DNA from: Nonomuraea dietziae
GTDB lineage: Bacteria > Actinomycetota > Actinomycetes > Streptosporangiales > Streptosporangiaceae
Direction of reading: 5' to 3'
Assembly (NCBI RefSeq): GCF_014195505.1
Contig: NZ_JACIBV010000001.1
Location: 4,898,001 to 4,962,000, forward strand
DNA length: 64,000 nt
Part shown: positions 1-7,767 of the stretch, in pieces
How positions within the stretch are numbered: the stretch's first letter is position 1
Layout of the letters: each line of letters opens with the position of its first letter
Translations under genes and position numbers: made by a program
Notes under the pieces: generated by a model
Seen by the model: only the letters and a program-made list of their open reading frames with translations
The model's database searches: none
Told to the model about the DNA's origin: nothing

Positions 1-605
1 GCGCACCACACGGCATACGCGCACCACAACGACCATCCCACATGCATGCTGGGCATCGCCGAATACAAGTTCCGACCGTTCTCGATCTCTCGTGAGGCAT
101 GTCCGCCCAGGATGTCGTGCGCGGCAATGATGTCGACGACGCCCGGTAGAGCGAACCGTGGGGGCGACATGGGCAGCGCCCAGAAAACGGGCAGCACGAG
201 GACGGTCATCGCGACGAGGGTCCGGCGGACCTTGACGTAGACGTCGGCGTGCCGGACGAAGACCCACACCAGCACACCGATGATCGCGAGGTAGTACAGG
301 CGGTAGTAGTACACCGCCGGCTGGATGAGGGCCGGATGCTCGGTCAGCCACTGGTTCGCCCTCAGCGCGATGTCCAGGTGGACGGCCCGCTCTATGGCTT
401 GCAGGGCCAGCGCGTTGGCGGTGGCGGCTGCGACGTCCTTCCCTGCGGCGGCATGAAGCCGTGAGAAAAGAAAGATCACGAGCAGCAGACCAGCCACTTC
501 GACGAGCGGGGCGGGGCGCCTACCCGTCCTCCCGACCAGCACGGCTGACCAAGCACGTGCAACCAGGTGCGATAGCCGATGGGCGGCCACCTCAAGCGGG
601 CTCAC
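1..605 (-). CDS. PAP2 superfamily membrane phosphatase/phosphotransferase (3' end off window)
   Basis: Reading the complement from a GTG at 605-603 gives an uninterrupted frame of about 201 codons that leaves the window at position 1, so the C-terminus is missing. It has hydrophobic segments near residues 35-50, 95-110 and 125-140 and ends in the text LYSAMPSMHVGWSLW, which is the SxMPSxH catalytic motif of the PAP2_3 (Aur1/inositolphosphotransferase-like) branch of the PAP2 family. Such proteins are integral membrane enzymes acting on lipid phosphates; the substrate cannot be told from sequence. The start is the first in-frame GTG after an in-frame TAG about 12 bases upstream; no strong Shine-Dalgarno is visible, so a start slightly downstream is possible. 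Confidence 0.85.
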   Translation of the reverse strand, partial: MSPLEVAAHRLSHLVARAWSAVLVGRTGRRPAPLVEVAGLLLVIFLFSRLHAAAGKDVAAATANALALQAIERAVHLDIALRANQWLTEHPALIQPAVYYYRLYYLAIIGVLVWVFVRHADVYVKVRRTLVAMTVLVLPVFWALPMSPPRFALPGVVDIIAAHDILGGHASREIENGRNLYSAMPSMHVGWSLWCAYAVWC

Positions 606-654
606 GCGGGCACCCTAACTCACCCCGTTTCGACATGGATCATGTCAGCCGAAA

Positions 655-766
655 GAGCCTCCGGCTCCGGCTCCGGGCTGATCACCGCATGCGGGGCCAG
701 GGCCAGCCGGTAGCTGAGGTAGAACCCGGTTCATCCCGTCCGCCATCGACCCGGGACAAGCCCACG
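655..766 (-). repeat. Dispersed repeat, copy A
   Basis: One of at least five recognisable copies of a repeat of about 120-170 bp found between 0.6 and 8.9 kb, all in the same orientation. Shared landmarks, read on the plus strand, are a CTCCGG-rich hexamer run, a GATGATCA-like block, a GAGGTGGAA-like block and the sequence CGCCATCGACCCGGGACAAG. Copy A has three CTCCGG units at about 659-677 and the last block near 741-760. It directly abuts the broken 3' end of the transposase remnant. Confidence 0.65.
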
Positions 767-799
767 GGCATGCGAGCGGTTGACGTCCCGCTGCCCGCG

Positions 800-1397
800 C
801 GACAATCAGGGCCGATGGCGATGCCGCTGGAACGGCGTGCGGATCGTACCGCCCGCTCCTGACAGCCCTTTCCGTGAAGGTCTTCACACCGGCGCCGGTC
901 AAGGCGTCGATCAGGCCGACCGTCCTAGCGGCGGTCACGTCGTGAACGGCGCCCGGCAGAGGAGGCGAGGCCCACACCAGCCGACCTGCGAGATCGGCCA
1001 GCAGTCGCACGTTCATCCCGTGCTGCTTGTGTTTCCCGCTGTAGTACGGCCGTTGGTCGGCCAGGCGATCGATGGGGATGAGGGTTCCGTCCAGGATGGT
1101 GGAGGCCAGCTGGGCCGCGCGCGTGACTGCGGCGTGCACGTCATCGGACAGCGCGGCCAGCAGGTCGACGCTTTCAGGGACATAGCGCCAGGCCGTGGTG
1201 GTGCCGAGCGAGAAACCGGCGGCCAGCCGCGCGGAGGTGTCGCCGTTACGCACGGGAGCCAGGACAAGCAGCGCGTGCCGGGCCGATGTCCAGCCACCGG
1301 CGGCGGCTTTCAGCCCGCTGCGTGCGAATCAGCTCGGCCAGGCGGACCAGGGTGCGGTTGGACAGCGGAATCGAGGCGCGATAAGACAGCAACGAGG
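800..1397 (-). pseudogene. IS5-family (DDE_Tnp_4-like) transposase remnant
   Basis: The complement encodes recognisable transposase text spread over several frames. N-terminal text LLSYRASIPLSNRTLVRLAE is in one frame (about 1397-1265), the HTH and catalytic middle (RNGDTSARLAAGF, ILDGTLIPIDR, PYYSGKHKQHGMN, PGAVHDVTAARTVG) is in a second (1253-885), and the C-terminal stretch GTIRTPFQRHRHRP then LSRGQRDVNRSHARG falls in the remaining frames. At least three frameshifts separate these blocks and the last roughly 40 residues of a normal IS5/IS427-type transposase are absent, replaced by the dispersed repeat. It is inactive. No clear terminal inverted repeats or target duplications were seen. 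Confidence 0.85.
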
Positions 1398-1660
1398 CTC
1401 CCGGTTGGGATATCGGATCTTGCGCCCTGCGGAAACGGCTTGCTGATCGTTCTCGTGCCGGACCTTTCGCCGCTATTTCGTCTGCGCCCCAATCTGGGCT
1501 GCCCCCTACTCCCTCGCCGCGATCTTGTGCTGCCTCGTGACCAGCGTCAGGTTTGCGTGAACGGCTTGCCATGAGGAAGCGGTCTTCCTCCGCCGCGAAC
1601 GGCCCTCGGCCCCGCCCCGTCCTGCCCAACAGCCGGAAAATCCGCTGCAACGATGGAGCC

Positions 1661-2612
1661 ATGAGTACTTTCCTGACACCACAACAGCTCGCCAGCCGTA
1701 CCTCCGCCGCCGTCGACGCGGCCGTCGCGGCAGGGCGCGTGCTCGGTCTGACCATCACCGACCCCACGGTGCTTCACGACGTCTTCTCCGTCGTCGTCCA
1801 CCTGGTGCCCTCGCCGGTCGTGGCCCGGATTCCCACCGTCCTGCCGCACCCAGACGACCTGACCACCCTCGCGCGCCGCCAGCAGGATGAGCTGGACGTG
1901 ACACGTTGGCTCGCCGCCCAGGGAGTCCCCGTGATCGCGCCCAGCCCGCTCGTGCCGCGGGAACCCGTGCAACGCGACGGTTTCTCGATGACGTTCTGGT
2001 CGTTCGTCCCGGAGGACCGTGACAAGGAACCCGACTACGTGGCGAACGCCGAGAGCGTCGCTGACCTGCACGCGGCAATGCGCACCTACCCGGGCCAGCT
2101 GGAGTTTCTGGGCGCGGCCGATCCGCGGTTCATCGCGGAAAGCCTCGCCCGGCTCGACCACTTCCCCACCCTGATCGGTGCGGCCGAGCTGGACCGCGCC
2201 CGCCGCGAATGGCAGATCCTGAAACCCCTCGTGCGCTCACGCACGGCCTTCGAGGGCCCGGTTCCCTGGCATCGACCTCCAGCCCATCCACGGCGACTCC
2301 CCGCCCGCGAACATCTTCTCCGGGGTGGACGGCGACCTCTACGCCGACTTCGAACTGGTCACGCTGGGGCCCGTCGAGTGGGACCTGGCCGCTCTCGGAC
2401 CCGAGCACGAATCCGCCTACAACCGCGGCGCGCGGCGCAACGGCACGAGGCCGCTCAACGAGGAGGTCCTGGGCTTCGTCAACGCCCTGGGCATGCTGCG
2501 GGTCATCGCCACTCTCACGCTGGTCCCGCAGTTGCCCGAGCTGATGGAGTACCTCAAGCCCGCCGTCGACCACTGGCAGACGATGCCCTTCGCGGGCGGC
2601 ATGAACAGCTGA
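1661..2612 (+). pseudogene. Aminoglycoside/choline phosphotransferase-like gene with a single frameshift
   Basis: The N-terminal frame starts at ATG 1661 (MSTFLTPQQLAS) and gives a kinase-like N-lobe up to about 2255 (KPLVRSRTAFEG). The homology then continues one frame over as ARFPGIDLQPIHGDSPPANI and DFELVTLGPVEWDLA, ending at 2612. These are the APH-family catalytic loop (HGDxxxxN) and the metal-binding D of the DFG-like motif. Removing one base from the GGGCCC run at 2254-2259 restores a single frame of about 316 residues. The family phosphorylates small hydroxyl substrates such as antibiotics or choline; the substrate here is unknown. The rest of the frame looks undamaged, so this is either a recent mutation or a sequencing/assembly indel. 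Confidence 0.8.
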
Positions 2613-3220
2613 CACCGAGCTCTTTCCATCCTGACGGCCCTGGCCATGGGTGGGCTCCCTGATTGAGGGAAAGGCATCGATCCGTCTTCGGGGAGCTAGC
2701 TTGTGAGCCACCCGAACGACCGGGACTCGGACCACCCCCGCCCAGGTCGGCGAGTCACCAGCTCAGGGGCCGTGATCGCGAAAGGCTTCCATGCTGACAG
2801 CGCGGGTTCGGGCGTTCGGGCGCGGGTTTCCGGCTACCGGCGGCTCTCGGCCTTTCGCAAGATACGCGCACCTCGGGGTCGTGCCACTGGTGTGCTGGTG
2901 CCGCACGGGTAGACATCTCCACCCGACTGCCGCCTGTCGACGACCATCCCGGGACAACGGGTCAGGCGTTGCAAGCCCTGCGCGCGCGGCCAGTCACCAG
3001 CGAAGCGCCTGTGTCCAGGAGCTTGCCGCCGTGATGATCTTCCGTATCGTGCACATCGTTGGAGCGATTGCGCTCGCGGACCGGCCATCCACCGTCAGCC
3101 CCGTGATCCCGTCCACCACCGTGATCCCTCCCGGCCGAGAGCCAACGTCAAGGGTTCTTACGCGGCGTTGCCGGCGACCTTCGACGTTGGTGGGTGCCGC
3201 GACGCCAGACCTGCGGTGAG
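2613..3220. other. Intergenic region with no supported gene
   Basis: No open frame in this 608-bp stretch has plausible protein character on either strand. The one notable element is the 18-nt copy of the tRNA-Gly variable/T-arm sequence at 2793-2810. Low-complexity GC-rich sequence fills the rest. Confidence 0.5.
2793..2810 (+). repeat. 18-nt copy of tRNA-Gly internal sequence (att-like)
   Basis: The sequence GCTGACAGCGCGGGTTCG is identical to positions 5098-5115, which belong to a tRNA-Gly 3' fragment. The two copies are direct repeats flanking the DUF418/TetR pair. Identity stops after the first bases of the T-loop, so this copy lacks the tRNA 3' terminus. It could be one half of an old attachment-site pair or a trace of a rearranged tRNA copy. 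Confidence 0.55.
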
Positions 3221-4393
3221 TCAGCGGCGCCCGTACGTCAGCCTCCGCAGCGCCGCCTCGGCCGGTCCCCTTCGCCCTCGGGGTGCCAGCAGCGCGGCGA
3301 GCACCACGGTGGCCAGCCAGGCGACCACGGCGATGCCGGACGCCGCGGCGTCTCCGACACGTGTGCCGAGCCCTCCCGCGTACGGGGCGAACACCGCCAC
3401 GAAGATCACCGACTGGAGGAGATAGCAGGTCAGAGACCACTGGCCGCACGCGACGAGGGCCCTGACGACCGGACCGGGATACCCGCGCCGCATCCGGCTG
3501 ACGACGAGTCCGATGATCGCCGCGTACGCGAGCCCGCCGGCGATGCCCGTCACGCTGTGCAGTGCGTACGCTGACACGGCCACCATGTCCGACGGCGTCC
3601 AGATCCGGGTGTCGATCAGCATCAGCGGCACCCCTCCGACGAGGGCCAGCCCTGCGCCCACGACGGCGACCCGGGAGAGCAGGTCCCGGTGCGGCACGGG
3701 GTCCTCCAGCATGCGGCGCCGAGCCGCCCAGATCCCGAACAGGAAGGCCGGCACCACGCTGGCGGCGAAGTACGTAGGTGTCATCCCGGACCACCCGATG
3801 AGCCGCATCACGGTCGCCTCGATCGGGTCCGCCATGGCGGCGGGCGTGTCGCCCTTCGGCGCGGAGATGGTGAGCAGCCCGAAGCCGAACAGCACCACGA
3901 CGTGCAGCACGAGCCCGACGACGGCGGCCCGCAGCACGGATCGGTCCTCGCGCCGGATGAATCCGACGAGTACGAGCCCGATCAGTCCGTACGCCCCGAG
4001 GATGTCACCGAAGAACAGCAGCAGCGCGTGGCAGAAGCCGAACGCCAGCAGCCACAGGCTCCGGCGGCGCAGCACCTTGCGCACTTGTGGCCAGCTTCTG
4101 CCGGTGGCGAGCTGCCGGTTGGCGAGTTGCACCAGGCCGTAGCCGAACAGGGCGGCGAACATGGGCAGAGCGCGGCCGTCCACCAGGAGGATCTGGACGC
4201 CGCCGACCAGCCGGTCGAGCGAGCCCCCGTTGAGGGCGTAGCCGCGGAAGCCCGCCTCGTGGCCCGAGAGGTACATGTGCGCGTGCGCCAACGCGATGAG
4301 CAGCAACATCAGCCCGCGCGCCAGATCCGGCGCCAGCGCGCGATGGGTGATGGGAGTGGCGCCGTCTACGGGAGCCGGTGGGGCGATGGACAT
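3221..4393 (-). CDS. DUF418 family membrane protein
   Basis: A 390-residue multi-pass membrane protein starting with MSIAPPAPVDG. The start at 4393 is preceded by GGGGA at good spacing; a longer frame back to 4438 would run through the operators. It has the DUF418 layout: an N-terminal segment ARGLMLLLIALAHA, about eight to ten hydrophobic helices, and the conserved C-terminal region around ALVACGQWSLTCYLLQS near residue 320. DUF418 proteins are inner-membrane proteins of unknown function often paired with regulators. It is divergent from the TetR gene at 4477, with two palindromes in the shared promoter region, so it is probably the repressor's target. Confidence 0.9.
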   Translation of the reverse strand: MSIAPPAPVDGATPITHRALAPDLARGLMLLLIALAHAHMYLSGHEAGFRGYALNGGSLDRLVGGVQILLVDGRALPMFAALFGYGLVQLANRQLATGRSWPQVRKVLRRRSLWLLAFGFCHALLLFFGDILGAYGLIGLVLVGFIRREDRSVLRAAVVGLVLHVVVLFGFGLLTISAPKGDTPAAMADPIEATVMRLIGWSGMTPTYFAASVVPAFLFGIWAARRRMLEDPVPHRDLLSRVAVVGAGLALVGGVPLMLIDTRIWTPSDMVAVSAYALHSVTGIAGGLAYAAIIGLVVSRMRRGYPGPVVRALVACGQWSLTCYLLQSVIFVAVFAPYAGGLGTRVGDAAASGIAVVAWLATVVLAALLAPRGRRGPAEAALRRLTYGRR

Positions 4394-4410
4394 GGCTGTC
4401 CCCTTGGATT

Positions 4411-4460
4411 TAGATACATGAATGTAGCTAATCGCCAAGGTAAGCTACATCCGTGTAGCT
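4411..4460. promoter_or_regulatory. Twin TetR operators between DUF418 and tetR genes
   Basis: Two related palindromes sit in the 83-bp divergent intergenic region: TAGATACATGAATGTAGCTA at 4411-4430 (imperfect) and AGCTACATCCGTGTAGCT at 4443-4460, whose arms AGCTACA/TGTAGCT are perfect with a 4-nt centre. The shared half-site TACAT/ATGTAGCT and the position between divergent genes fit autoregulatory binding sites for the neighbouring TetR protein. Confidence 0.75.
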
Positions 4461-4476
4461 ATGCAAGGGGGTGGAG

Positions 4477-5094
4477 ATGAGCGACCACAGCGCCAGGGCG
4501 CGCCGTCGCGGCGAAGAACTGATTAGGGCAATTCACGACGCCGTACTGGAAGAGGTGGTGGAGGTCGGTGCGGGGCGGCTGACCATGGACGGCATCGCCC
4601 GGCGCGCGGCCACGCCCCGCACGACCCTGTACCGTCGCTGGTCGGACCCGATCGAGGTGCTCCTCGACGCGCTCTACCACCAGCACCCGGTCGAGGAGCC
4701 GACCCCCGGCGCCGACGACCTGCGCGGCGACCTCATCCGCGCCCTGCGTCTCATGGTCGAGTGGGCTCTCAGCCCGGCGGGCCGCGCGGTCGCCACGATT
4801 CTCACCGACCCCAAGAGCGTCGCGCTGATGTCCGAGGCGTTGTTCGAGCGGGTCTTCGCCAATCGGGGCGGCACGTTCACCCGTACCGTGCTGCAGCACT
4901 ACGCCGACCGGGGCCGATTCCCTGTCGAGTTGCTCACCCCTGTCGTGGCCGACATCGGCGAGGCCCTCGTCACCAAGCGCCTGATCGACACCGGGACAGC
5001 GCCCAGCGACGAGGACCTGTCGGCCATCGTCGACCAGGCGATCCTGCCCGCCATCGGACTCGGCCCGGGAGGACCAGGAGCAGCGCGCGCCTGA
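4477..5094 (+). CDS. TetR/AcrR family transcriptional regulator
   Basis: A 205-residue protein (MSDHSARARRRGEELIRAI). ATG 4477 is preferred over the GTG six bases upstream because AAGGGGG lies at proper distance from it. The N-terminal HTH reads TMDGIARRAATPRTTLYRRW (residues about 35-54), typical of TetR recognition helices; the rest is an alpha-helical ligand domain. It most likely represses itself and the divergent DUF418 gene through the twin palindromes. The stop codon lies two bases before the tRNA-Gly fragment, so the gene abuts the putative island edge. Confidence 0.9.
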   Translation: MSDHSARARRRGEELIRAIHDAVLEEVVEVGAGRLTMDGIARRAATPRTTLYRRWSDPIEVLLDALYHQHPVEEPTPGADDLRGDLIRALRLMVEWALSPAGRAVATILTDPKSVALMSEALFERVFANRGGTFTRTVLQHYADRGRFPVELLTPVVADIGEALVTKRLIDTGTAPSDEDLSAIVDQAILPAIGLGPGGPGAARA

Positions 5095-5095
5095 G

Positions 5096-5134
5096 AAGCT
5101 GACAGCGCGGGTTCGACTCCCGTCACCCGCTCCA
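5096..5134 (+). other. tRNA-Gly 3' fragment, probable attachment-site remnant
   Basis: These 39 nt read as the 3' half of an actinobacterial tRNA-Gly: end of the anticodon stem (AAGCTG), variable loop ACAGC, T-arm GCGGGTTCGACTCCCGT, acceptor strand CACCCGC, discriminator T and encoded CCA. The expected 5' half (GCGGGTG acceptor, D-arm, anticodon) is not upstream; the TetR gene ends there instead. 3' tRNA fragments of this length are the usual residue of integration by tyrosine integrases of actinomycete integrative elements. No integrase gene is in the window. Confidence 0.8.
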
Positions 5135-5478
5135 ACCGCTTCGACTTCGTCGTGGAGCGCGCTTCGCGCGTCGAGTCTCATACGGTGTTCTGTGCGGGCG
5201 CGGCCCCCACACCCCGCTCCACTGCATCGGCTTCGCCATCTGGGCGCTACGCGCCTGAGAGCTCAGACTGCGCTCTCCTTGGGGCTCCGCCCCAAACCCC
5301 GGCGAGGGGCTCCGCCCCTCCCGCTCCCCGACCCCATGGCCCCTGGGCCGGCGACATATCAGTGAGCGTTTGGCAGTCCTGGCTCGGTTTGTGCGAAGGA
5401 GCACAGCTCGCAGTCACCTGTTCGCCGAATCGCAGAGGATGGGCCCGCTGACCACATCGACGGCACCGAGAGTTCCTG
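5135..5478. other. Gene-free GC-rich stretch
   Basis: No convincing coding frame on either strand. It contains two copies of a GGGGCTCCGCCCC-type inverted motif (about 5280-5325), a common kind of GC-rich dispersed palindrome in actinomycete genomes, and otherwise degenerate sequence downstream of the tRNA fragment. Confidence 0.4.
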
Positions 5479-5705
5479 ATGGCAGAGAACGCCGGAGATC
5501 GGATTGCGGCGAGGAGGAAGGCGGCCACAGGATCGGAGAGGGCCTTTGTGGGTGCTCGACCCGGTCGGCAGCACCGGGAACTTCCTGCAGGGCATTCCGC
5601 TATGTGGATCTCTCTGGGCATCGTGACAAGGACATGGCCGCGCTAGGCGTGATCGAGCTCAGCACCCGCTACATCGCGGTCATAGGAGACGGAGCAAGGC
5701 GACGG
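5479..5705 (+). pseudogene. Inositol monophosphatase family remnant
   Basis: Fragments of an inositol monophosphatase-like protein occur in three successive frames: LWVLDPVGSTGNFLQGIPLC (from 5546), then ISLGIV, then DKDMAALGVIELSTRYIAVI. The first matches the family's metal-binding motif DPxDGTxNF, but the second catalytic Asp is replaced (DPVGST), and at least two frameshifts are needed to join the blocks. The 5' and 3' parts of the roughly 260-residue enzyme are missing. This is a decayed fragment and is not expected to make an enzyme. Confidence 0.75.
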
Positions 5706-5719
5706 AACCCCTGGCACTA

Positions 5720-5747
5720 CCGAATGGTTCTCGTATGGGTCAAGGGC
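5720..5747 (+). repeat. 28-nt dispersed repeat, copy 1
   Basis: A 28-nt sequence beginning CCGAATGGTTCTCGTATGG is repeated at 7768-7795 with one mismatch, in the same orientation. Both copies are followed by GC-rich sequence with a loosely shared TACGCT-CGTG block. It directly follows the IMPase remnant and precedes the 3' end of the MazG-like gene. Function unknown. Confidence 0.65.
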
Positions 5748-5841
5748 TACGCTCCGTGCGGCCACGCGGCGCGAGCTCGCGGGCCCTTCTTGCCCGCTCG
5801 CCACTCCGGGCCCTCACCCAGGCGGCACTTGCAACCCTTGT

Positions 5842-6177
5842 CTAATGTCCGATGTCGAGCTCTGCCTTGATCCTCTGCTCCAGCTCGTCCATGTTGCTGA
5901 GGAAATCCGCCGCCAGGTCGACATCGTAGGCATGAGCCAGAATCAGCACTGACCACAAGCAGTCGGCAAGCTCGTGCACGAGCGCCTCTCGGCCACCGGC
6001 CACATCTCCACAAGCCCCCTCCGCCGCCATCACAAGCTTGGCGAGATCGCCTGCATCGCCGGTGAACCCGAGCATGAACTCCTCGTTAGTCCAGGTCCGA
6101 CCTCTTTGGCTCAGGTTCAGGTCGTCGTATAGCTGCTTGATAGCCAAAGCGCGGGTTTGCAGCGACGCGAGATCCAT
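5842..6177 (-). CDS. MazG-like nucleotide pyrophosphohydrolase
   Basis: A 111-residue protein (MDLASLQTRALAIKQLYDDL). The motif GFTGDAGDLAKLVMAAEG followed by HELADCLWSVLILAHAYDVD matches the all-alpha NTP pyrophosphatase (MazG/dUTPase) fold, in which the EExxD-type acidic cluster binds magnesium and the enzyme hydrolyses NTPs to NMP and pyrophosphate. The first acidic motif here is shortened (GDAGDL in place of EExGEL), so substrate and activity are uncertain. It looks intact in an otherwise decayed area. Confidence 0.8.
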   Translation of the reverse strand: MDLASLQTRALAIKQLYDDLNLSQRGRTWTNEEFMLGFTGDAGDLAKLVMAAEGACGDVAGGREALVHELADCLWSVLILAHAYDVDLAADFLSNMDELEQRIKAELDIGH

Positions 6178-6344
6178 GGTTCTCCCCGATCACGGGCGTT
6201 GGCTATCCGATCAGGGCCTGGCCTCGGTCAAAGACCATCCATGTCCGGCATCGCCGGCTACCAACAGGTGAGCGCATCGCATCCCCGGCCCCCAAAGGAG
6301 AGAGCCGCTCTATCGGCAGGGTCCGGGCTCGAGCCCAGGTGGCG

Positions 6345-6650
6345 ATGGGAACAGAAAAGCCATACCCCTGGGCGGGGGCGCTCCGGCTCCGGGATGATCG
6401 CCGCGCTGGACGGCTGGGCCACAGGTGGCTATGGCGCGCAGCTCGTCACGGCGGTGGACGACCGCCACCATGCGCGAAGCGGGTGAGGAACGTCGCCTCC
6501 TCCATGGCGGTGTCGCCGCCGCCGACCGCGACGATGTCCTTGTTGCGGAAGAAGAACCCCTCACATGTCGCGCACCACGAGACGCGGTGGAGGTCTGATC
6601 GCCCCGCCCGCCATCGACCCGGGACAAGCCCGAGCAGACCAGGGCCACGG
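6345..6650 (-). repeat. Dispersed repeat, copy B (interrupted)
   Basis: The left part (about 6345-6440) carries the hexamer block GCGCTCCGGCTCCGG and GATGATC; the right part (about 6580-6650) carries GCGGTGGAGG and CGCCATCGACCCGGGACAAG. Between the two halves lies a thioredoxin reductase-like fragment at 6448-6592 that is absent from the other copies. Confidence 0.6.
6448..6592 (-). pseudogene. Thioredoxin reductase (TrxB) fragment
   Basis: The complement reads VSWCATCEGFFFRNKDIVA then VGGGDTAMEEATFLTRFA, which is the CxxC redox centre and the NADPH-binding GGGD motif of bacterial thioredoxin reductase. A frameshift follows, and VAVVHRRDELRA continues in the next frame. Only about 50 of roughly 310 residues are present, with no start or end. 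It is an internal fragment, embedded in dispersed-repeat sequence. Confidence 0.8.
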
Positions 6651-6698
6651 ATGATCAGGCAGGCGTGAGGTCTCCCCAGGTGCTCTCTTCCGCAGAAT

Positions 6699-6938
6699 GT
6701 GACGATGGAGATCATCAGAGTAACGTCCGATGTGATCACGGTCGGCCTCGGGCCGGACGACGCTCTCGCCATCAGCAACGCCCTCAATGAGATCTGCAAC
6801 GGCGTCCACCTCGATGAGTGGGACTTCCAGACGCGCATGGGTGTCGATCGGGCACAAGCCCGCAAGGTGCTGCGCGCAATCGGTGCTGCGATCGACATGA
6901 TGAAGGAGCAACGCCAGGCCGAAGGCAAGGAGTGGTGA
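6699..6938 (+). CDS. Conserved small hypothetical protein
   Basis: A 79-residue acidic protein starting MTMEIIRVTSDVITVGL from GTG 6699 (ATG 6705 is an alternative start). It contains VGLGPDDALAISNALNEICN and a compact helical C-terminus ending in KEQRQAEGKEW. It resembles short actinobacterial proteins I have seen annotated only as hypothetical; no catalytic motif is visible. Codon usage is normal for the region and the frame is intact, unlike its surroundings. Confidence 0.7.
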   Translation: MTMEIIRVTSDVITVGLGPDDALAISNALNEICNGVHLDEWDFQTRMGVDRAQARKVLRAIGAAIDMMKEQRQAEGKEW

Positions 6939-7086
6939 ACCCTCAGGTCTGGGGTGATCACATGCAATCAGTGTGCGATTAGCCAGGGAACCAGTGGGCA
7001 ACCACGGTCACTCATGACCGCGCCTACGCCCCAGCCCGGGCACCCTACAAGCCGTGATCCATGCGGTTCCCAAGCTGGCAGCACAG

Positions 7087-7248
7087 CTAGCCGGGCAGAA
7101 ATACCGGCCCCTCACCCCATATGGCATCCCACAGCATCGCCGATCCCCACCAAGCGACCGCGCCAAGTGCGATGCTCAACAAGAGCGTCACGACTACCAG
7201 TCTCACCAAGGCCTGCCGGGAGGCTCGGGTGGAGCGCTCGGGAGTCAT
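7087..7248 (-). CDS. Small single-pass membrane protein, hypothetical
   Basis: The complement encodes 53 residues, MTPERSTRASRQALVRLVVV onward, with a basic N-terminus, one strong hydrophobic helix (about residues 16-37) and a short tail ending GPVFLPG. ATG at 7248 is favoured over ATG 7260 because AAGGA lies 11 bases upstream. No family recognised. The membrane-protein pattern with basic residues inside supports coding, but the small size keeps confidence moderate. Confidence 0.45.
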   Translation of the reverse strand: MTPERSTRASRQALVRLVVVTLLLSIALGAVAWWGSAMLWDAIWGEGPVFLPG

Positions 7249-7371
7249 CACAAGCGTCATCCTTGATCGCCGCGCCTACTTGGTCAAGGGTGCTGCAGGG
7301 TCGCTTCACGCTGCCTATTGTCCCGCCCAGTTGTTGCTCTCACCGCGGTCTGCCCACGGATCCATGTCCTT

Positions 7372-7465
7372 GTGCCTCCGGCGGGGGCCTCGGGGACCGG
7401 GATGGTCACCGAGAGGCCAAGGCGGTCAATGGTTGAGGTGGAAGCCCGATCTTCGCGCGACAGCC
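7372..7465 (-). repeat. Dispersed repeat, copy E
   Basis: A diverged copy: GCCTCCGGCGGGGGCC, then GGGATGGTCACCGAG, then GGTTGAGGTGGAAGCCCGA align with copy D at about 8487-8600. The terminal CGCCATCGAC block has decayed here. Confidence 0.5.
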
Positions 7466-7767
7466 GAGATTGCAGCCTGACCCTTCTGCCCGCCGTATTC
7501 CTGGCTTTTCGCTGTCGTCGTGAAACCTCGCGGCGGTTTCCTCTGGCGATCGCGATCGCCCTTCCGTGGCCTACCTGGCGCCATCGGAGGGGGAGGCAGA
7601 CGTCATGGCCTCCGATCAGAGCAGTCGAGCCCGAGAAGCTTGAGGGCAAGCCCACTCTCGCTGGTCTTTCGCACGTTGTTGAGAGGGGTGGTGCGGCTGG
7701 TCGTCGGCGGGTGGAGTCGAACTCATCGCCGAAGCGTAAGAGGCCGCACGACTCAACACGGGCATTG

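Larger units (their letters stand above)
6178..6698. other. Gene-free stretch with repeat and a gene fragment
   Basis: This 521-bp stretch holds no intact gene. It consists of the MazG promoter side (6178-6300), the split copy B of the dispersed repeat (about 6345-6650) and a thioredoxin reductase fragment embedded in that repeat (6448-6592). Confidence 0.5.

Noticed and set aside
46..464. Short plus-strand frames at the left edge
   Set aside because: They are shadows of the minus-strand PAP2 gene, whose frame has the SxMPSxH motif and membrane helices.
2994..3160. Minus-strand text RPGGITVVDGITGLTVDG that vaguely resembles the C-terminus of SigJ-type sigma factors
   Set aside because: The similarity is short and lacks any upstream sigma region 2 or 4; too weak to call even a remnant.
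5096..5134. A functional tRNA-Gly gene
   Set aside because: Only the 3' half is present; no D-arm, anticodon loop or 5' acceptor strand precedes it.
5370..5870. A 166-codon plus-strand frame
   Set aside because: It merely strings together pieces of the decayed inositol monophosphatase and repeat sequence; the family blocks switch frames inside it.
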